A stretch of DNA of 5,539 nucleotides, taken from the NCBI GenBank assembly GCA_947626485.1, contig CANQSG010000129.1, positions 1 to 5,539 of the forward strand. Direction: 5' to 3'. Below the pieces are notes generated by a model, which was not told where the DNA came from, searched no databases, and saw only the letters and a list, made by a program, of their open reading frames with translations. This DNA comes from an uncultured Clostridia bacterium (GTDB lineage Bacteria > Bacillota > Clostridia > Oscillospirales > Acutalibacteraceae). This document shows positions 4,685 to 5,539 of this stretch, piece after piece (position 1 is the stretch's first letter; each line of letters opens with the position of its first letter). The translations under genes were made by a program, and so were the position numbers.

Positions 4685-5539
4685 ATGGCAAGAGTGTACG
4701 AAAACAAGGAGCTGACCAGCCGCAACCGGCTGGCGCCCCGCAGTTATTACATCCCGGGCGGCAAGAGTGAATACCACCTGCTGAACGGAACCTGGCGCTT
4801 CGCTTATTTTGAGCGCGAGCTCGACGTCCCCGCCGTCATTTCCGACTGGGGCGTGATCCCGGTGCCGTCCTGCTGGCAGACCGAGGGCTACGGCAGCCCG
4901 AACTACACCAACACCCGCTATCCCTTCCCGGTCGACCCGCCCTATGTGCCGGACGACAACCCCTGCGGCATCTACGAGCGCGAATTCACCCTCGATTCCG
5001 TCTGGGGTCGGGTCTATTTCGTGCTCGAGGGCGTCGCGACCTGCGCCTTCGTCACGGTCAACGGGCAGGAGGTCGGCTTCACGCAGGGCAGCCACCTGCA
5101 AGCGGAATTCGACCTGACCGATTACGTCCGCGCCGGGGTCAACACCCTGCGCGTCAAGGTGCTCAAATGGTGCGCCGGCTCTTATCTCGAGGATCAGGAC
5201 TTCTTTCGCATGAACGGCATTTTCCGCGACTGCTACCTGCTCCAGCGCCCGAACGGACACGTCCGCGATATCGAGCTCATCCCGAACGCCGAGGCCTTCC
5301 GCCTGAAGCTCGACGCCCCCGCGAACCTGCGCATTTCGGACGAGACCGGCTGCCTGTTCGCCTCCGACGCGCCCGGCACGGAATTCTGCTTCGCGCCCGC
5401 GCATCCCGTCCTCTGGAACGCCGAGGCGCCCTATCTCTACACGATCGAGATCACGCGCGACGGCGAGGTCATCACCCTGAAAAGCGGCCTGCGCGAGATC
5501 TCCGTCTCCGACCGCTATCAGCTGCTCATCAACGGCATG
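4685..5539 (+). CDS. lacZ: Beta-galactosidase, glycoside hydrolase family 2, LacZ type (3' end beyond window)
   Basis: The first 285 residues of a predicted GH2 enzyme hydrolysing terminal beta-galactosides such as lactose; the reading frame is open to the last base. Seen: LLNGTWRFAYF (32-42), VPSCWQTEGYGSPNYTNTRY (60-79) with N76 matching the active-site Asn102 of E. coli LacZ, YPFPVDPPYVPDDNPCGIYE (79-98), GSHLQAEFDLTDYV (135-148), and GSYLEDQDFFRMNGIFRDCY (165-184) with D172 matching the galactose-binding Asp201. These make up a complete jelly-roll sugar-binding domain. An Ig-like domain follows (about 190-275) with LWNAEAPYLYTIEI (243-256), and the window ends at LLINGM, just before the catalytic TIM barrel, so the two catalytic glutamates cannot be checked. 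Full-length relatives have about 1,000 residues. No signal peptide is visible, so it is cytosolic. The ATG follows GAGGTGA by four bases. It has its own promoter and is separated by a terminator from the exporter unit. A transporter or regulator for the sugar is not in view. Confidence 0.93.
   Translation, partial: MARVYENKELTSRNRLAPRSYYIPGGKSEYHLLNGTWRFAYFERELDVPAVISDWGVIPVPSCWQTEGYGSPNYTNTRYPFPVDPPYVPDDNPCGIYEREFTLDSVWGRVYFVLEGVATCAFVTVNGQEVGFTQGSHLQAEFDLTDYVRAGVNTLRVKVLKWCAGSYLEDQDFFRMNGIFRDCYLLQRPNGHVRDIELIPNAEAFRLKLDAPANLRISDETGCLFASDAPGTEFCFAPAHPVLWNAEAPYLYTIEITRDGEVITLKSGLREISVSDRYQLLINGM

Noticed and set aside
2972..5404. An 810-codon open frame on the - strand, the longest frame in the window
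   Set aside because: It runs antisense across the ATPase, the RgpF-like gene, a terminator, a promoter and lacZ. Its translation is an Arg/Gly/Ala/Glu/Asp/Val-rich mix with no recognisable motifs. This is the usual mirror of codons ending in G or C in a GC-rich genome.
1..5539. tRNA, rRNA, CRISPR array, insertion sequence or phage features
   Set aside because: I found no tRNA-like cloverleaf, no regularly spaced repeats, no transposase-like protein and no paired terminal repeats at the scale of a mobile element.

Overview
The window is GC-rich. It carries strong Shine-Dalgarno sequences (GGAGG, GGGAGG, GAGGTGA), close matches to sigma-70/sigma-A promoters (TATAAT boxes, two of them with an upstream TG) and G/C-rich intrinsic terminators with long T-tracts. 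Together with the protein families present, this suggests a high-GC Gram-positive anaerobe of the Clostridia (Oscillospiraceae/Ruminococcaceae-like, probably gut-associated). That taxonomic placement is inference; no marker gene is present.

Layout, all on the + strand. Positions 1-71 hold no recognisable gene but contain a strong intrinsic terminator (33-71) that closes a transcription unit lying upstream of the window. A promoter (114-142) then drives a sodium/proline symporter of the SSS family (putP-like, 187-1776). After a short gap containing its own promoter-like sequence (1793-1821) comes a compact three-gene unit: an ABC-2 polysaccharide export permease (TTG start, 1891-2667), its Wzt/TagH/KpsT-type ATPase (GTG start, 2684-3427) and a protein matching the C-terminal half of the rhamnan synthesis protein RgpF (3461-4387). 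An intrinsic terminator (4422-4452) ends this unit. The next 230 bases are non-coding and unusually rich in dyad symmetry: a 62-nt imperfect hairpin, a perfect 17-bp palindrome, a consensus-like promoter and a roughly 80-nt leader. They lead into a GH2 beta-galactosidase of the LacZ type (4685 to the end of the window), cut off at the window edge before its catalytic barrel.

The genes form three separate functional blocks. The symporter would take up proline with Na+. The permease and ATPase would form a transporter moving a lipid-linked cell-surface glycan (rhamnan or teichoic-acid-like) across the membrane, and the RgpF-like protein would act in assembling that glycan. The beta-galactosidase is a separately promoted sugar-utilisation gene whose upstream palindromes suggest regulation. 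I recognise every gene at family level and see no clearly novel system. The most interesting points are the half-length RgpF protein in a minimal export unit and the dyad-rich region before lacZ.
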